The notes: a model not told the origin generated them from the sequence alone. A stretch of 25,042 nt of DNA from JADHUC01 sp964617665 (GCA_964617665.1 CAZUAH010000170.1:1-25042), one strand, 5' to 3'. Positions 1 to 10,000 are shown, counted from the stretch's first letter. Program-made: numbers and translations.

Positions 1-1268
1 GCTCGCCTTCGCAACGGTACAGCACCACGTCGCTGGACCAATCGCGGCAGATCACATGGTTCTGCCATTTCGGCCCCATCACGCACGATTCGGCCATCAG
101 CAGGATTCCATCTGCCGACGGTTGTGTGCGATGGCCCGAAACAAGCTCCAATCGAGCGGTAGCGCTTAGTGCATGAGGCTGCCGGAATCGCATGCGGACG
201 CCTTCGCCCAACTCAATCTCGTCACCGTCCGAAAGCAGCGTTGTCTCCCGAACGTCTTTGCCGTCGATGCGAACGCGCTGCAGTGGTTCGATCAAGTACC
301 CGTCATCTCGACGAATCCGAGCATGTTGTCGCGACAGGTCGCCTTGGATGGGTACCTCGACATCGGTGCCCGGAACGGCTTGACCGATTGTGATCTCGCC
401 TCCCAGACACACCAGGTACCCGCCGACGCCGTCTACCCACAGCACAAAACGCGACTCATCTTCACCGTCGGTGTCCTGTGCTTGAACGTCGCCCGACTCC
501 CCGGCCTCGTTACCTAATTCGTCAAGCGTCCAAACCTGCCCCGCTTCTAAATCGTCCAAGGTAGGCGTTTCGGCACCAACCTCCATCCAAGCTCGCCGCC
601 GAGCGTCAAGCCCCAACGGCGATTCGGGGACGATTTCTAGCATCTGGTCTGCCAGCGCCAGCGTTTCGCTCCAGTTTTCCGCAGACAACGCGTGGTGGAG
701 TTGCTCGGTTAACAGTCGACTCTTCTGCTGGTTTTCACGGCACGACTCCAACTGCTGCATGACAGCCTGTAAGTCAGGCCGCAGTGCCGCTGCGCTGGTC
801 AGTTGGGCCTCTGCATCCGCGAACTTGCCGCGGGTGCAGAGCTTCCGAGCCGACTGCAGCCGGCCGGCGACTTCTTTCAGTGTGCGAACCTGCTGGTTGC
901 CCACGCCTCGTTTCTCCAGTGACTCGAGACGCGAAATTGCATTTCCGGGCTCGCCCGCCGCAATCATGCTTTCCGCCTCACGCAGCACACAATCGACGAT
1001 TTCCGCCCGAACCGAGAGCACGTCGCTCGCCCCGCCGCTCAATGAACAGGCCACATCGAGATCTCGCCAGCCCGCCGACGATTCGCCACTCAGCATACGT
1101 TGGCGGGCACGTTGGGCTATCTGCTCGGCCACCTTCGCGGACAGCCGTTTGCCTGGCAAATAGCGCCGCAATTGACCTTGTTCGAGAAGCTGCTCTGCCT
1201 CGTCCAAGCGGCCCTCGCGAAAGGCTTCTTCCGCTTCGCGCAGTCGTAGTCGCCAGCTCTGGAACATG
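1..1268 (-). CDS. FHA-domain protein with helical N-terminal region (partial, runs off the left edge)
   Basis: The reading frame is open from an ATG at 1268 to the window edge, giving 422 residues with no stop. Residues 1-230 are helical and Arg/Glu/Leu-rich, with repeat-like segments such as EAFREGRLDEAEQLLEQ that resemble TPR-type helices. Residues 273-365 form a forkhead-associated domain: GEITIGQ, then VPIQGDLSRQHARI with the conserved Ser-Arg-x-His phosphothreonine-binding core, then LSDGDEIELGEG. From about residue 385 a second, less canonical FHA-like segment begins (ILLMAESCVMGP...DVVLYR). FHA domains bind phosphothreonine peptides, usually made by Ser/Thr kinases; the partner here is unknown. 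A GGAAGG sequence 8 nt upstream supports the start. A minus-strand intrinsic terminator lies just upstream, so the gene is either separately transcribed or depends on readthrough. Confidence 0.85.
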
Positions 1269-1293
1269 ACAGCGGCCTTCCGTACCAAGCACG

Positions 1294-1323
1294 AAAAAGG
1301 GGCTCGGACTTTTCCCGAGCCCC
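1294..1323 (-). terminator. Intrinsic terminator between coiled-coil gene and FHA gene
   Basis: A perfect 9-bp stem (GGGGCTCGG at 1299-1307 paired with CCGAGCCCC at 1315-1323) has a 7-nt loop. Read on the minus strand it is followed by five T residues (1298-1294). It lies 18 bp downstream of the coiled-coil gene's stop codon and only about 25 bp upstream of the FHA gene's start. Confidence 0.85.
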
Positions 1324-1340
1324 TCTCTCCAGATCCAATC

Positions 1341-2150
1341 TTACTCTTCCGGCTTGATGTCGACGAAAGTCTCGGAATCGTCCTTCTTCGACTCGAAGTC
1401 GGCAATCCGTTGCAGGATGCTGGTATTCTCTTCGGGCTCGTCCAGTTGGATTTCGCCGAACACTAGGTCGTCGGCGTTGACCAATCGACCTTCGACGTCG
1501 ATTCGAGCTTCGATCTCGGTAAGCAAATCGCGTGTCTTGGCGAGTTGGCTATCGTCGATATTCAGCTCGCTGGCGGTTTTCGCCACTTCGACCATCTTTT
1601 GCTTCGCTTCCAAGTTCTCCACTTGGAGCTCAAGCTTTTCCTTGGCGCCTATCAGCGCCCTGAGCTTCTCTTGAGCAGCCGAAAGTGCCTTCCTGCGAAT
1701 CTCCAGCACCTTGCGGTTCTGCTCGACAGTTCCATCGGCTGTCGTGTAACGATCGAACTTGCCAGCCAAGTCCGATTCGACCTGCTTTGCGGTGTAAGTG
1801 CCGCTGGCATAAACGAACGTCGTGTCGCCTTTCGCCAGATCGTCTCGCATCCGTTCGATGTCACCCCATCGCTTCGCAAGCTTCTCGTCGTCGACCTTGA
1901 GTTGATTCTCCAGCTCGGCCACCTTTCGCTCTTCGAGCGCGATCTCGCGCTTGTGGTTCGTGATTTCGGGTTCCAGCCCCTCGATCATCTTGCGCGCCCG
2001 ATCCAACTCGAAGTCGATCGGCACCTTGGCCTTGACCGCCTCCCCGATGTTGTCAGCTGTGGTCGAAACGTAGCTCCACAAGCCGCCACCGAAGATCAAA
2101 ACAAGCAACAGCAACAAACCACCACCGGCAAACAAACCTTTCTTCAACAT
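1341..2150 (-). CDS. Membrane-anchored coiled-coil protein of unknown function
   Basis: 269 residues from the ATG at 2150. An upstream ATG at 2213 would add 21 residues, but the inner start has GGAG placed just before it and begins directly with a membrane anchor (MLKKGLFAGGGLLLLLVLIFGGG), so I prefer it. After the single N-terminal helix the protein is almost entirely charged heptad-like coiled coil (about residues 45-220), with a short non-coiled insert around TTFVYASGTYTAKQVESDL. The tail is acidic (ESKKDDSETFVDIKPEE). I do not recognise a named family. The layout loosely recalls PspA/IM30-like membrane-associated coiled-coil proteins, but no diagnostic motif is present. A scaffold or stress role at the inner membrane is a guess. 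It ends at a strong terminator. Confidence 0.8.
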   Translation of the reverse strand: MLKKGLFAGGGLLLLLVLIFGGGLWSYVSTTADNIGEAVKAKVPIDFELDRARKMIEGLEPEITNHKREIALEERKVAELENQLKVDDEKLAKRWGDIERMRDDLAKGDTTFVYASGTYTAKQVESDLAGKFDRYTTADGTVEQNRKVLEIRRKALSAAQEKLRALIGAKEKLELQVENLEAKQKMVEVAKTASELNIDDSQLAKTRDLLTEIEARIDVEGRLVNADDLVFGEIQLDEPEENTSILQRIADFESKKDDSETFVDIKPEE

Positions 2151-2400
2151 TTCTCCAACCTCCCATTTATTGATGTACCGTGCAAAGTGCTGCCAGGAAC
2201 TCCGTCGCCCCACCCAGCCCTCACCGGGCCAAACGCTTTAACATGTATTTCGCGAAAAAGACCGCGACCTTGGGCCAGGAAACGGATTTTTTTCCCGAAA
2301 CACGATCACCGTAAATCACGAGCAGTCAAAGAGATACGTATAGAATGGAGGAAATAGCCAACGTGGTCAATTCTATTCTACGCTGCCGACGCCAGGGAAA

Positions 2401-3378
2401 CTACTCTTTACCTTGCCGCTGCTTCATCAGGATCAACCCCACTATTGTCAGCACCACGCCTACCGCCAGCTCTCCAGACAACGCCTCATGGAAGAAAAGG
2501 ATGCCCACAAGTGCCGCCATCGTGGCCTGCGTGGCGTTCAACGCGTTGACGTAAACCACCGTGGCTAGTTGCAGGGCTTTTGTCAGTGTCAGGAACGCGA
2601 AGGCGTTCAGCACGCCGGCCAATATCATCATGGCTAGATCCTGGCAACCGGTGTCGTGCATTCCGTCCAACCCGATGCGCCAGAAACTAAGCCCACCAAG
2701 CGCGAATGCCCCGACCAAGCCAACAGTGGCCATTGTGGTAGCGATGGATGCCCGGCCCGTCACACCATACCGAATGACTACGCCGAGCACAGAATAGGCC
2801 GCTCCCGAAAGGGCTGCTGCGCCCACGCCTGCGATCAGAACAAGCCAGTTCGGGTGCCCACCGAGACCGGTTTGGCCGCTGACGATCGACTCGTGCGCTT
2901 CGCCGGCACCTAGCGATAGGACGCTGATTGCGGCAATAAGCGTCGCTACCGAAAGTACGATCCTGAAAGTGAGTGGTTCGCCCAAGAAGATACGTCCCAG
3001 GATTGCACCAGCGAGAATTATCATGCCCAGGCATAGTGGCACTGCCAGCGCAATCCCAACCACGCCCAGCGACCATTGAAACAGCACATTACCGCCCAGT
3101 TGCCCGAGGATGGACGCCAGCACTAACGCTGTCAGTACTCTCGCAGAGGGCAAGATCCGCTCGCCGCGCGAGCGTTGCACGATAAGCCAGGGCACCACCA
3201 GGATGACGATAGGAAATGCTTTCACCGCGGACACCCAGACCGGATCGCAGTCGGCTACGGCCCGCAGACACGTATTCGCGGCTGTGTACGCCACGGCGGA
3301 AACCAAGCCGTATGCGGTTCCTAAGACGGCCGTGCTGGTGTGATCCGTTGAAATGGCCATGCGAGAATTTACACCCAT
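2401..3378 (-). CDS. EamA/DMT-superfamily membrane transporter
   Basis: 325 residues with about ten hydrophobic helices arranged as two EamA-type halves (roughly residues 18-155 and 175-318). This is the usual length and topology of drug/metabolite transporters such as RhaT- or YdcZ-like exporters. Typical features are the charged turn after helix 2 (VIVQRSRGER) and the C-terminal half with LTLTKALQLATVVYVNALNATQATMAALVGILFFHEALSGE, where a Glu in the penultimate helix matches the family 'F.GE' pattern. The substrate cannot be read from the sequence. An alternative start six codons in (ATG at 3360, MAISTDH) is equally possible, as neither has a clear Shine-Dalgarno. It is on the same strand as the coiled-coil gene, but a 250-bp gap argues against tight coupling. 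Confidence 0.85.
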   Translation of the reverse strand: MGVNSRMAISTDHTSTAVLGTAYGLVSAVAYTAANTCLRAVADCDPVWVSAVKAFPIVILVVPWLIVQRSRGERILPSARVLTALVLASILGQLGGNVLFQWSLGVVGIALAVPLCLGMIILAGAILGRIFLGEPLTFRIVLSVATLIAAISVLSLGAGEAHESIVSGQTGLGGHPNWLVLIAGVGAAALSGAAYSVLGVVIRYGVTGRASIATTMATVGLVGAFALGGLSFWRIGLDGMHDTGCQDLAMMILAGVLNAFAFLTLTKALQLATVVYVNALNATQATMAALVGILFFHEALSGELAVGVVLTIVGLILMKQRQGKE

Positions 3379-3502
3379 GTGGGCGCCAAGGTCGTCAAAA
3401 TCGGTAATAAGGTGCTGATGGGACCGCGTCGGGGGGTGGTGTGTTGCCTCTTTGATCCAAATCCTCGCAAACCTACGACTTCCGCCGAGACTATCGTGTC
3501 GT

Positions 3503-3572
3503 TATAATTCAAAGTTGCTAGGTGGTCGCTCAATGACCTTGATTGACTATTCGGCTGGTACTTGGCCGATAT
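3503..3572 (+). promoter_or_regulatory. Candidate tRNA promoter region
   Basis: Two candidates precede the tRNA. A perfect TATAAT lies at 3503-3508, with only a poor -35 match (TTCCGC, 17-nt spacer). Closer in, TTGACT at 3543-3548 is followed after 18 nt by CGATAT at 3567-3572, which would start transcription within a few bases of the mature tRNA 5' end at 3582. Both are by-eye matches. Confidence 0.35.
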
Positions 3573-3581
3573 CACTTCGGA

Positions 3582-3655
3582 GGCGGAGTAGCTCAGTTGG
3601 TTAGAGCAGCGGAATCATAATCCGCGTGTCGGGGGTTCGAGTCCCTCCTCCGCTA
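3582..3655 (+). tRNA. tRNA-Met (anticodon CAT), probably elongator
   Basis: A full 74-nt cloverleaf can be folded. The acceptor stem is GGCGGAG with CTCCGCT (a G-U at the first pair), followed by the TA linker. The D-arm is GCTCAGTTGGTTAGAGC. The anticodon stem is GCGGA/TCCGC with loop ATCATAA, placing CAT at 3616-3618. The T-arm is GGGGG-TTCGAGT-CCCTC, and the discriminator is A. No CCA is encoded. The anticodon stem lacks the three consecutive G-C pairs of initiator tRNA, so initiator is unlikely. A CAT anticodon can also belong to a lysidine-modified tRNA-Ile, which I cannot exclude by eye. Confidence 0.93.
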
Positions 3656-3798
3656 CTCATCATTTGGGAACGACATATCAGAATAGTGCGACTGGCGCAC
3701 TGCAAGAGGGTCGATGCTACTGGCGCTCGGACATCGGATGTCGAACGCTCATACGATGGTGGCATCAAGGCTGTGTCTATAGGTAGAGGTCGGCTGCA

Positions 3799-4152
3799 AT
3801 GACAGTTCATCGGCGAATCACTACGTCCGAGGTTCAAGGTGTTACGGTGGTCTCCTTCATCGATAAGAAGATCCTGGACGCAGTGAACATCCAAGAACTC
3901 GGGGACGAGCTGTTCAGTCTGGTGGATCGCGACGGGGTCAAGTCGCTGCTGCTTGACTTTGGGAACGTCGAGTTTCTCTCCAGCGCCGCCCTGAACCAGT
4001 TGGTCATCCTGGACAAGAAGGTGAATACGAATGCCGGCCAGCTTCGGCTATGCAATCTGTTGCCTGAAATCCAGGAAGTATTCGTGATCACGCGCCTCAA
4101 TCAGCTATTTGAGATCAACGAGACTATGGACGACGCGTTGTCCGCATTCTAG
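3799..4152 (+). CDS. STAS-domain protein (anti-sigma factor antagonist-like)
   Basis: 117 residues, essentially one STAS domain. The order is as in SpoIIAA/RsbV proteins: an N-terminal strand (GVTVVSFIDKKILD), a helix (NIQELGDELFSLV), the core strand LLLDFGNVEFLSSAALNQLVIL and a C-terminal part with RLCNLLPEIQEVFVITRLNQLF. The serine pair in FLSSAAL occupies the site that is phosphorylated in RsbV/SpoIIAA. Classic partners are an anti-sigma kinase and a PP2C phosphatase. Neither is encoded nearby, so this is an orphan module whose partner is elsewhere. The start ATG is preceded by a weak AGAGGT. A small coiled-coil gene follows 77 bp downstream and may share the transcript. Confidence 0.9.
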   Translation: MTVHRRITTSEVQGVTVVSFIDKKILDAVNIQELGDELFSLVDRDGVKSLLLDFGNVEFLSSAALNQLVILDKKVNTNAGQLRLCNLLPEIQEVFVITRLNQLFEINETMDDALSAF

Positions 4153-4229
4153 CAAGTTGAACGGAAGGCTGATCCGATTCATGCGGCGCGGCCTTTACTC
4201 CTCGAAACCCCTTCGTCCCGGTCACTGCT

Positions 4230-4400
4230 ATGGACAAAAAGATCAAGAAGAAGCTGGAAACCACACGTCAACGCATTCAGAAGCTGCGCCAGCAACTAGC
4301 CGGGGCGAAGAAGCAGCAAGACGAGCCGGATGAAGTCGAGCGACTTGAGCAAGAAATCGCAGCGTTGGAGGCTCAAGTCGAGAAACTGAAGGCATCTTGA
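4230..4400 (+). CDS. Small charged coiled-coil protein (56 aa)
   Basis: The ATG at 4230 opens a 56-residue frame ending at TGA 4398-4400. The composition is very rich in Lys, Glu and Gln (MDKKIKKKLETTRQ...EVERLEQEIAALEAQVEKLKAS), with leucine/isoleucine heptad spacing typical of two helices around a DEPDEVE break. I do not know a named family. Small proteins of this kind are seen in planctomycetes, and it may self-associate or bind a partner. It follows the STAS gene and converges on the HtrA gene, leaving a 19-bp gap. No strong Shine-Dalgarno is visible, so translational coupling or weak expression is possible. Confidence 0.6.
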   Translation: MDKKIKKKLETTRQRIQKLRQQLAGAKKQQDEPDEVERLEQEIAALEAQVEKLKAS

Positions 4401-4419
4401 TGCTCGAAGGCGAGGCTTC

Positions 4420-5553
4420 TCACTCGCTCTCGCCCAGCACGACACCTACGTTCACCTCGTCGCGTTCCCGAATCACTGTGACGACCACCTCTTCCCCGGG
4501 GCGTTTCTGTTCGATGATCGAAAGCAGCTCATCCGCCGTTTTCACTCGCTGACCGTTGACGGCAACGATCAGATCGGCGTAACTGCGGTCGATGCGACGT
4601 TCTTCGTAGATAAACGGACCGCGGCGCCGCTGCTGGCGGACCACGCGAAAACCACGCAAACCGGCTTGTTCGGCTGGTCCGCCACGCGACATCGTGACAA
4701 TAATCAGGCCTTGATCCGATGGCAAAACGCGAGTTATGCCGATATCCGGGCGAATCACGCGCCCGTTTTGGATCAATTGCGGTACCACCCGATGGATATT
4801 GTTGGCCGGTATGGCGAACCCGACGCCTGTGTTTTCGCCTGTGCTGCTGGCAATGGCCGTATTCATTCCGATCATTCGTCCTCGACTATCCAACAATGGA
4901 CCACCAGAGTTTCCCCGATTCAGAGCGGCGTCGAGCTGAATGATCGATTTCATGATGCGGCCCGTTCTTCGCGAGGGCAGCGACCGATTCAGGCTGGAAA
5001 TGATGCCCACCGTCATGGTTCGTTCCAGGCCGAATGGGTTACCGATCGCGTAGATTTTCTGGCCCACTTTCAACGCCGCCGAGTTACCGAACTCGACCGG
5101 GAACAACGCTTCGCGCGGCGCGTCGACGCGCAAAACGGCGATGTCGTAGATGGGATCGGCTCCGACCAAACTGGCTTCGTAAGTCTCGCTGTTTGACAGA
5201 GTGGCCCAAATCTGTTCGGCGCCTTCAATCACGTGATAATTCGTCAGGATGTGCCCCTCTTTGTCTAAGACGGATCCCGAGCCAGCACCCTCCGCAGGTG
5301 GTTCGAACGAGAAGAACAGCTCGGTTCGCGCGGACACGGTCGTAATGTTGACAACGCTACGATTCACTTTGTCGTATACCGCAATATTCACCCGTTCCTC
5401 GGCGGTGAATTCGTCGCTGACTACGCCCTGAAATCGGACTGGGGGACTATCCTGGGCTGAAACCTCCGGCTCGACGGAATCCGTTTTCAGAAACGTCGAA
5501 GCCGCTGCTCCAAACACAGCTGAAACGGTACAGAAAACGAGGTATTTCTTCAT
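4420..5553 (-). CDS. HtrA/DegP-like periplasmic serine protease with one PDZ domain
   Basis: 377 residues from the ATG at 5553, which is preceded by GAGAGGG at good spacing and begins with a signal/anchor sequence (MKKYLVFCTVSAVFGAAAS). The frame stays open further upstream, but that extension does not look like protein. The trypsin-like domain covers about residues 55-265 with the full triad: His107 in TNYHVI, Asp137 in IYDIAVL and Ser216 in RGNSGGPLL. The GNPFGLERTMTVGIIS segment is typical of HtrA. One PDZ domain follows (about 270-372, with GPAEQAGLRG and DLIVAVNGQRV), interrupted by a basic insert (RRRGPFIYEERR). The family degrades or refolds damaged envelope proteins. It has one PDZ, like DegS, rather than two, like DegP. 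It is divergent from the WD40 gene. Confidence 0.93.
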   Translation of the reverse strand: MKKYLVFCTVSAVFGAAASTFLKTDSVEPEVSAQDSPPVRFQGVVSDEFTAEERVNIAVYDKVNRSVVNITTVSARTELFFSFEPPAEGAGSGSVLDKEGHILTNYHVIEGAEQIWATLSNSETYEASLVGADPIYDIAVLRVDAPREALFPVEFGNSAALKVGQKIYAIGNPFGLERTMTVGIISSLNRSLPSRRTGRIMKSIIQLDAALNRGNSGGPLLDSRGRMIGMNTAIASSTGENTGVGFAIPANNIHRVVPQLIQNGRVIRPDIGITRVLPSDQGLIIVTMSRGGPAEQAGLRGFRVVRQQRRRGPFIYEERRIDRSYADLIVAVNGQRVKTADELLSIIEQKRPGEEVVVTVIRERDEVNVGVVLGESE

Positions 5554-5992
5554 GACGGGAGCCCTCTCGCGGACAAGGGTGATAGAAATCCAAAGCGTCT
5601 TGCCATCATCAACGCTAGACCAAGTTGGGGTCGCAGCACAAACGGTGATCGGCCACGCAAGTCCACTAAACAAGATACGCAAAACCCTCAGCCGCGGCCA
5701 GCGTGATTGACCGGCAAAGGGCGGCTGCTCGCTCGCCGGAGCAACCGCATTAGCCGCCATCAGACGGTCAGGCACAATCCACCGGAACGCCTCGGTGCTA
5801 GCACCAACTCGCACTAGGTTGAAGCCTGCAAAGACGAGGCATCTTACGCAATCGTAAACGGCCACACAAATTCTAACGTTTGTACGGTTCGTCTGCGGCA
5901 GTCGCAACCCATACGCCGATAGATGAAGGTGGATGCGTAGTTTCGCGCTGCGCGTATCTAGTGCCCACCCCCAGCCAATGTGAGATTCTTCG
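5554..5992. other. Divergent intergenic region, no gene seen
   Basis: This 439-bp stretch separates the HtrA and WD40 starts and must hold both promoters. The minus-strand frame is open through it, but its translation lacks any family-like pattern and follows poor codon choice. I find no convincing -35/-10 pair, RNA or repeat. Confidence 0.5.
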
Positions 5993-7039
5993 ATGCTCGT
6001 CAACCGATCGGCATTCGGCCGCAGTGCAATCGTCGGAGTCGTCTTGTCGTTTGGAGCCGTGTTGAGTTGCTCCGAGACGCTAGCACAGAACATCCGCGCC
6101 AACTGGCCAAGCCGCGAATTCCAGATGCACGTGTCCGGCGAGCAGGAGAAACCGCCGGTGGTCACAGCAGTTAGCCTGCAGCCCGGCGGCAATTTGTTGG
6201 CCAGTTGCGGAGACGACCACCTGATCTACATCTGGGATTTGTCAAATAACCAACTGGTTCGGAGGCTCGAGGGCCATACCGACTGGGTACATACCCTGGC
6301 TTTCTCGCCCGATGGTCGCACGCTGGCTACGGCGGGTCACGATCGACAAGTGATCTTCTGGGATGCGGCCAGTGGGGAACGGCAGAGCGTGCTGACCGAC
6401 CCGCGTTACGCGGTAACACGTCTGGCTTGGAGCCACGATGGCCGGATGTTGGCGGCGATCGGATTCGAACACCGGGTGCGCATCTACGACGCAACCAAAC
6501 GGACGCTTCTGCGTGAACTGGAAGGGCCGTGTGCGGATCTGCGCAGCCTGGCCTTCTCGCCGGACGACCGGATGTTGGCTGCCGGCGGCCGTAACGGAGT
6601 CGTAAGAATCTGGCAAACACAGAATGGCGAGGCGATGGGCGACTACCAGGCCCACCGACTACGAATTCGCGCTCTGATATTCTCCCCGGGCGGCAAGCAG
6701 ATCGTCTCGTCCGGCGACGACCGTAAGATTCATGTCCGGTCCCTGGAGACGGGGCAAGGATTCGACCTGCCTCGACGACCGGCCAAAGTCTTCTCACTGG
6801 CCTTTTACGAACCAGACCGTTTGGCGGCCGGCGGAAGCGACAACATTATCCGACTGTGGGACCTCACCACCAAATCGGAAATCGGGCAGTTGTCCGAACA
6901 CAAAGGCAGCGTGGCGACGCTGTCTTGCGATGGGAACACTCTCGTCTCGGGTAGCTTCGATACGACGATTCGTATCTGGGACGTGAAGGGGCGAATCGCC
7001 ACGGCCCCAAATCAGAATCAGGAGCGAGATCGGCGCTAG
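5993..7039 (+). CDS. Secreted seven-repeat WD40 beta-propeller protein
   Basis: 348 residues. The N-terminus is a signal peptide (AIVGVVLSFGAVLSCSETLAQ, likely cleaved near residue 31), so the propeller acts outside the cytoplasm. Seven WD40 repeats of about 40 residues run from about residue 55 to 335. Several have clear GH...WD ends and the SPDGRTLAT-type inner strand (for example HTLAFSPDGRTLATAGHDRQVIFWD and SLAFSPDDRMLAAGGRNGVVRIW). The count matches a complete seven-bladed propeller with no added catalytic domain. It most likely serves as a protein-binding platform. It is followed after 55 bp by the giant SdrD-B protein in the same direction, so the two may be co-expressed and could interact (inference). 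Confidence 0.9.
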   Translation: MLVNRSAFGRSAIVGVVLSFGAVLSCSETLAQNIRANWPSREFQMHVSGEQEKPPVVTAVSLQPGGNLLASCGDDHLIYIWDLSNNQLVRRLEGHTDWVHTLAFSPDGRTLATAGHDRQVIFWDAASGERQSVLTDPRYAVTRLAWSHDGRMLAAIGFEHRVRIYDATKRTLLRELEGPCADLRSLAFSPDDRMLAAGGRNGVVRIWQTQNGEAMGDYQAHRLRIRALIFSPGGKQIVSSGDDRKIHVRSLETGQGFDLPRRPAKVFSLAFYEPDRLAAGGSDNIIRLWDLTTKSEIGQLSEHKGSVATLSCDGNTLVSGSFDTTIRIWDVKGRIATAPNQNQERDRR

Positions 7040-7083
7040 CATCCACAGGGCATCGTCTCCACGGACGGACGAGTTAGAGGCAC

Positions 7084-7097
7084 GGAGGTGCATTTTG
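7084..7097 (+). promoter_or_regulatory. Ribosome binding site deciding a TTG start
   Basis: GGAGG at 7084-7088 lies 6 nt before TTG at 7095-7097. This is the best Shine-Dalgarno in the region and supports TTG as the start of the giant gene. No in-frame ATG is available before the LEPR-like motif except the one inside it. Confidence 0.75.
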
Positions 7098-10000
7098 CGA
7101 GCGATAGGCGACCCAACACGGCTATTGGACAAGATCCATCGATTGATCGGCTGGCGGCGGCATCGAAGTAAGACAGAGACTCCCAGGCTCTGTCGCTTCG
7201 AAGCGATGGAACCTCGCCAACTGCTGGCAGTCGATACGCTGTACGTCGGTGCCGTGTATATCGAAGAGGACATTGGCTCGGACATCCATGGCGACACGTT
7301 CGAAATCACGTTCGAAGGCGGCGTGCCGGGGACCGAACTGACATCGATCGTAATCGATGGCGACAAGATCGGCGACGGCTTCAGTGCTGGCGATGCGTTC
7401 TACGACACGACTCCGGCGGATCCCGGCGATTACCAATCGTATCCCTTTACGATCATATCCAAGCCGTCTGGCGTCACGGTAGATCCATTTGTTGCCGACG
7501 GGGATACACGGCTGACGTTGGATATTGACGGGGGATTTCGAACCGGCGACAAACTGGTTTTCAGCATCGATGTTGATGAATTCCAGTACCAAAGGCTAGA
7601 CGGGTCGTTTAAGATCACCGCGATCGTGGAAGGTGGGGAGTTCGAAGACTCGCTCTTCACGGCCACTTTCGAGGCTCCGCATTACGACGTTGCCGATGTC
7701 ACCGCCAGATTCCTCGATCGCTACGACGACGAATTCCCAGACGGCAAGTTGAACCTGCCGGCCGACAATGATGGCGGCAAACAAGATCGTACCGCCGGGG
7801 CGGCTGGGCAAGTCGATCAGGTACCGTTGCCCATTGCCATTTCCGGTACCGTGTACTTGGAAACCGACTTGGACCTCGTGCAGGATCCCGGCGAGACTGG
7901 CATCCCAGATGTGGAATTGGAATTGTGGGAAGAATATGGCAGTGATTATCGCTTCACCGGCTATCGCACAACGACCGACGCCAACGGAGACTACCGTTTC
8001 GGCTTTAACTTGGACCTGCCGCCAGGAACCTACCAGGTTCGAGAGACGCAGCCTGATGGTTTGTTCAGCGTGGGTGCCATCCCCGGTACGGTTGACGGTA
8101 ATCCAGCGGGTCAGACAGTCGTCGACAACCCCGATGTGTTGACCGAAATCGCGATTCTGTTGGGCGACCAGGAAGCTATCGATCAAGACTTCGCCGAAGC
8201 CATGCCGGCCGGCATCAGCGGCCACGTCTACCACGATCGCGACAACGACGGGAATCGTGATCCTGGCGAAGAGGGCATTGGCGGCGTGCCGATTCGAGTG
8301 ATCCCCATCCAAACCATTGCGGCTCAAGGGCCGGTTTCCGTGGCGACCGATGCCACAGGCTACTACGAAGCCACTGGCTTGGCGCCTGGCACGTATCGAG
8401 TCGAAGAGTTCGAGCAACCAAACGGCTACCTGGACGGATTGGACGCGGCAGGCACGGTTAACGGCCAAACTCGCGGTAGTGCCGTGAACCCGGGCGATAG
8501 CATCGAGACGATCTTCTTGGGCGGCGGGCAGGCCGGCATCGATTACGACTTTGGCGAATTGATGCCTGTGTCGATTGAAGGCCGTGTGCTGATCACCGAT
8601 CCGTACGGTGACTGTTATGCGGCGGGCATCACTGAAAGGGCGGTCGAGGGCGCGACGGTCCGTTTGCTGGACAGCGCTGGTAATGTGATTGACGAGATGC
8701 TGACGAACGCCGACGGCTCGTACCGATTCGAAGGCATGTTCCCAGGAACTTACACGGTTGTAGAAGTCACGCCTGCCGGGTTGATCGATGGAGCGGATCA
8801 TGTGGGCACTGTCGATGGCACACCCGTCGGCGCCCTGACGGCGAACGATACGATCGGCGGAATCGCCTTGACGTCGGGGCAGGATGGCATTCACTACGAC
8901 TTTTGCGAACACCGACCGGCTTCCGTCTCGGGGCATGTGTACCACGATCGCGACAACGACGGCCGTCGAGAAACGGGCGAAGAAGGGATCGGCAACGTGC
9001 GGGTGTCCCTGATCGACTCGGGCGCCAACGAAATTGCAGTGACAACCACCAACCAGCAAGGCTATTACGAATTCACAGAACTGGACGCAGATGTCTACAC
9101 GATCGTCGAGACACATCCGAACGGTTGGGTGGACGGACTCGATGCGGCCGGAACGGTCGACGGCGCGACCGTCGGCAACGCCGCAAACCCCGGCGACCAG
9201 ATTCGTGCGGTTGATCTCCGTTGGGGCGATCACGGCGTGGACTATGATTTCGGCGAATTGCGGTATGCCGTCATCCAGGGCAGCGTGATTTTGACCACAC
9301 CCGAAGGTGATTGCTACACATCCGGCAGCAGCCAGCGACAGTTGGCCGGGGTCACAATCCTGCTGCAGGACGAAACCGGCACAACCATCGCTCAGACGAC
9401 GACGGACGCACAGGGAGACTACAGCTTCGATCAACTTATGCCGGGCACGTACACGGTGGTCGAAATTACTCCCGGGGCCCTGATCGACGGCGAAGACCAC
9501 GTGGGTACCATTGACGGCGTGCACGTTGGCGACGCGAGCACCAACGACACGATCCAACAGATCGCTCTGACGTCCGGCCAAGCGGGAATCGACTACGATT
9601 TCTGCGAACACGAACCGGCGTGTCTATCTGGGTATGTCTATCACGACGAAAACGACAACGGTATATTCGAATCGCAAGAAGATCCCATTCCCGGCGCAAC
9701 GGTCCGGCTGTTGGATTCGGCCGGCAGCGTCATCGGAACAGCAACGACCGACGGGACCGGTTTCTACCAGTTCTGCGGACTGCGGGCGGATACATACAGC
9801 GTTGTGGAAACGCAGCCAACCGGATACGTGGACGGCACAGATTCAGCGGGGACCGTTGATGGGGTCGTGGTCGGTCAGGCCGTCAATCCGGGCGATCGGA
9901 TCCAGCAGGTACAACTCCTCTGGGGAGACGATGCCGTCCAGTACAATTTCGGTGAACTGCTGACGGGCAGCATCGAAGGCTTTGTGCACACGGAGTATAG

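Noticed and set aside
5554..6192. N-terminal extension of the HtrA protein to 590 residues
   Set aside because: The added 213 residues look non-coding and precede a clear signal sequence with its own Shine-Dalgarno at 5553.
7596..9611. 671-residue open frame antisense to the giant gene
   Set aside because: It mirrors the SdrD-B repeats in reverse, has no family-like pattern, and repeated codon use explains the absence of stops.
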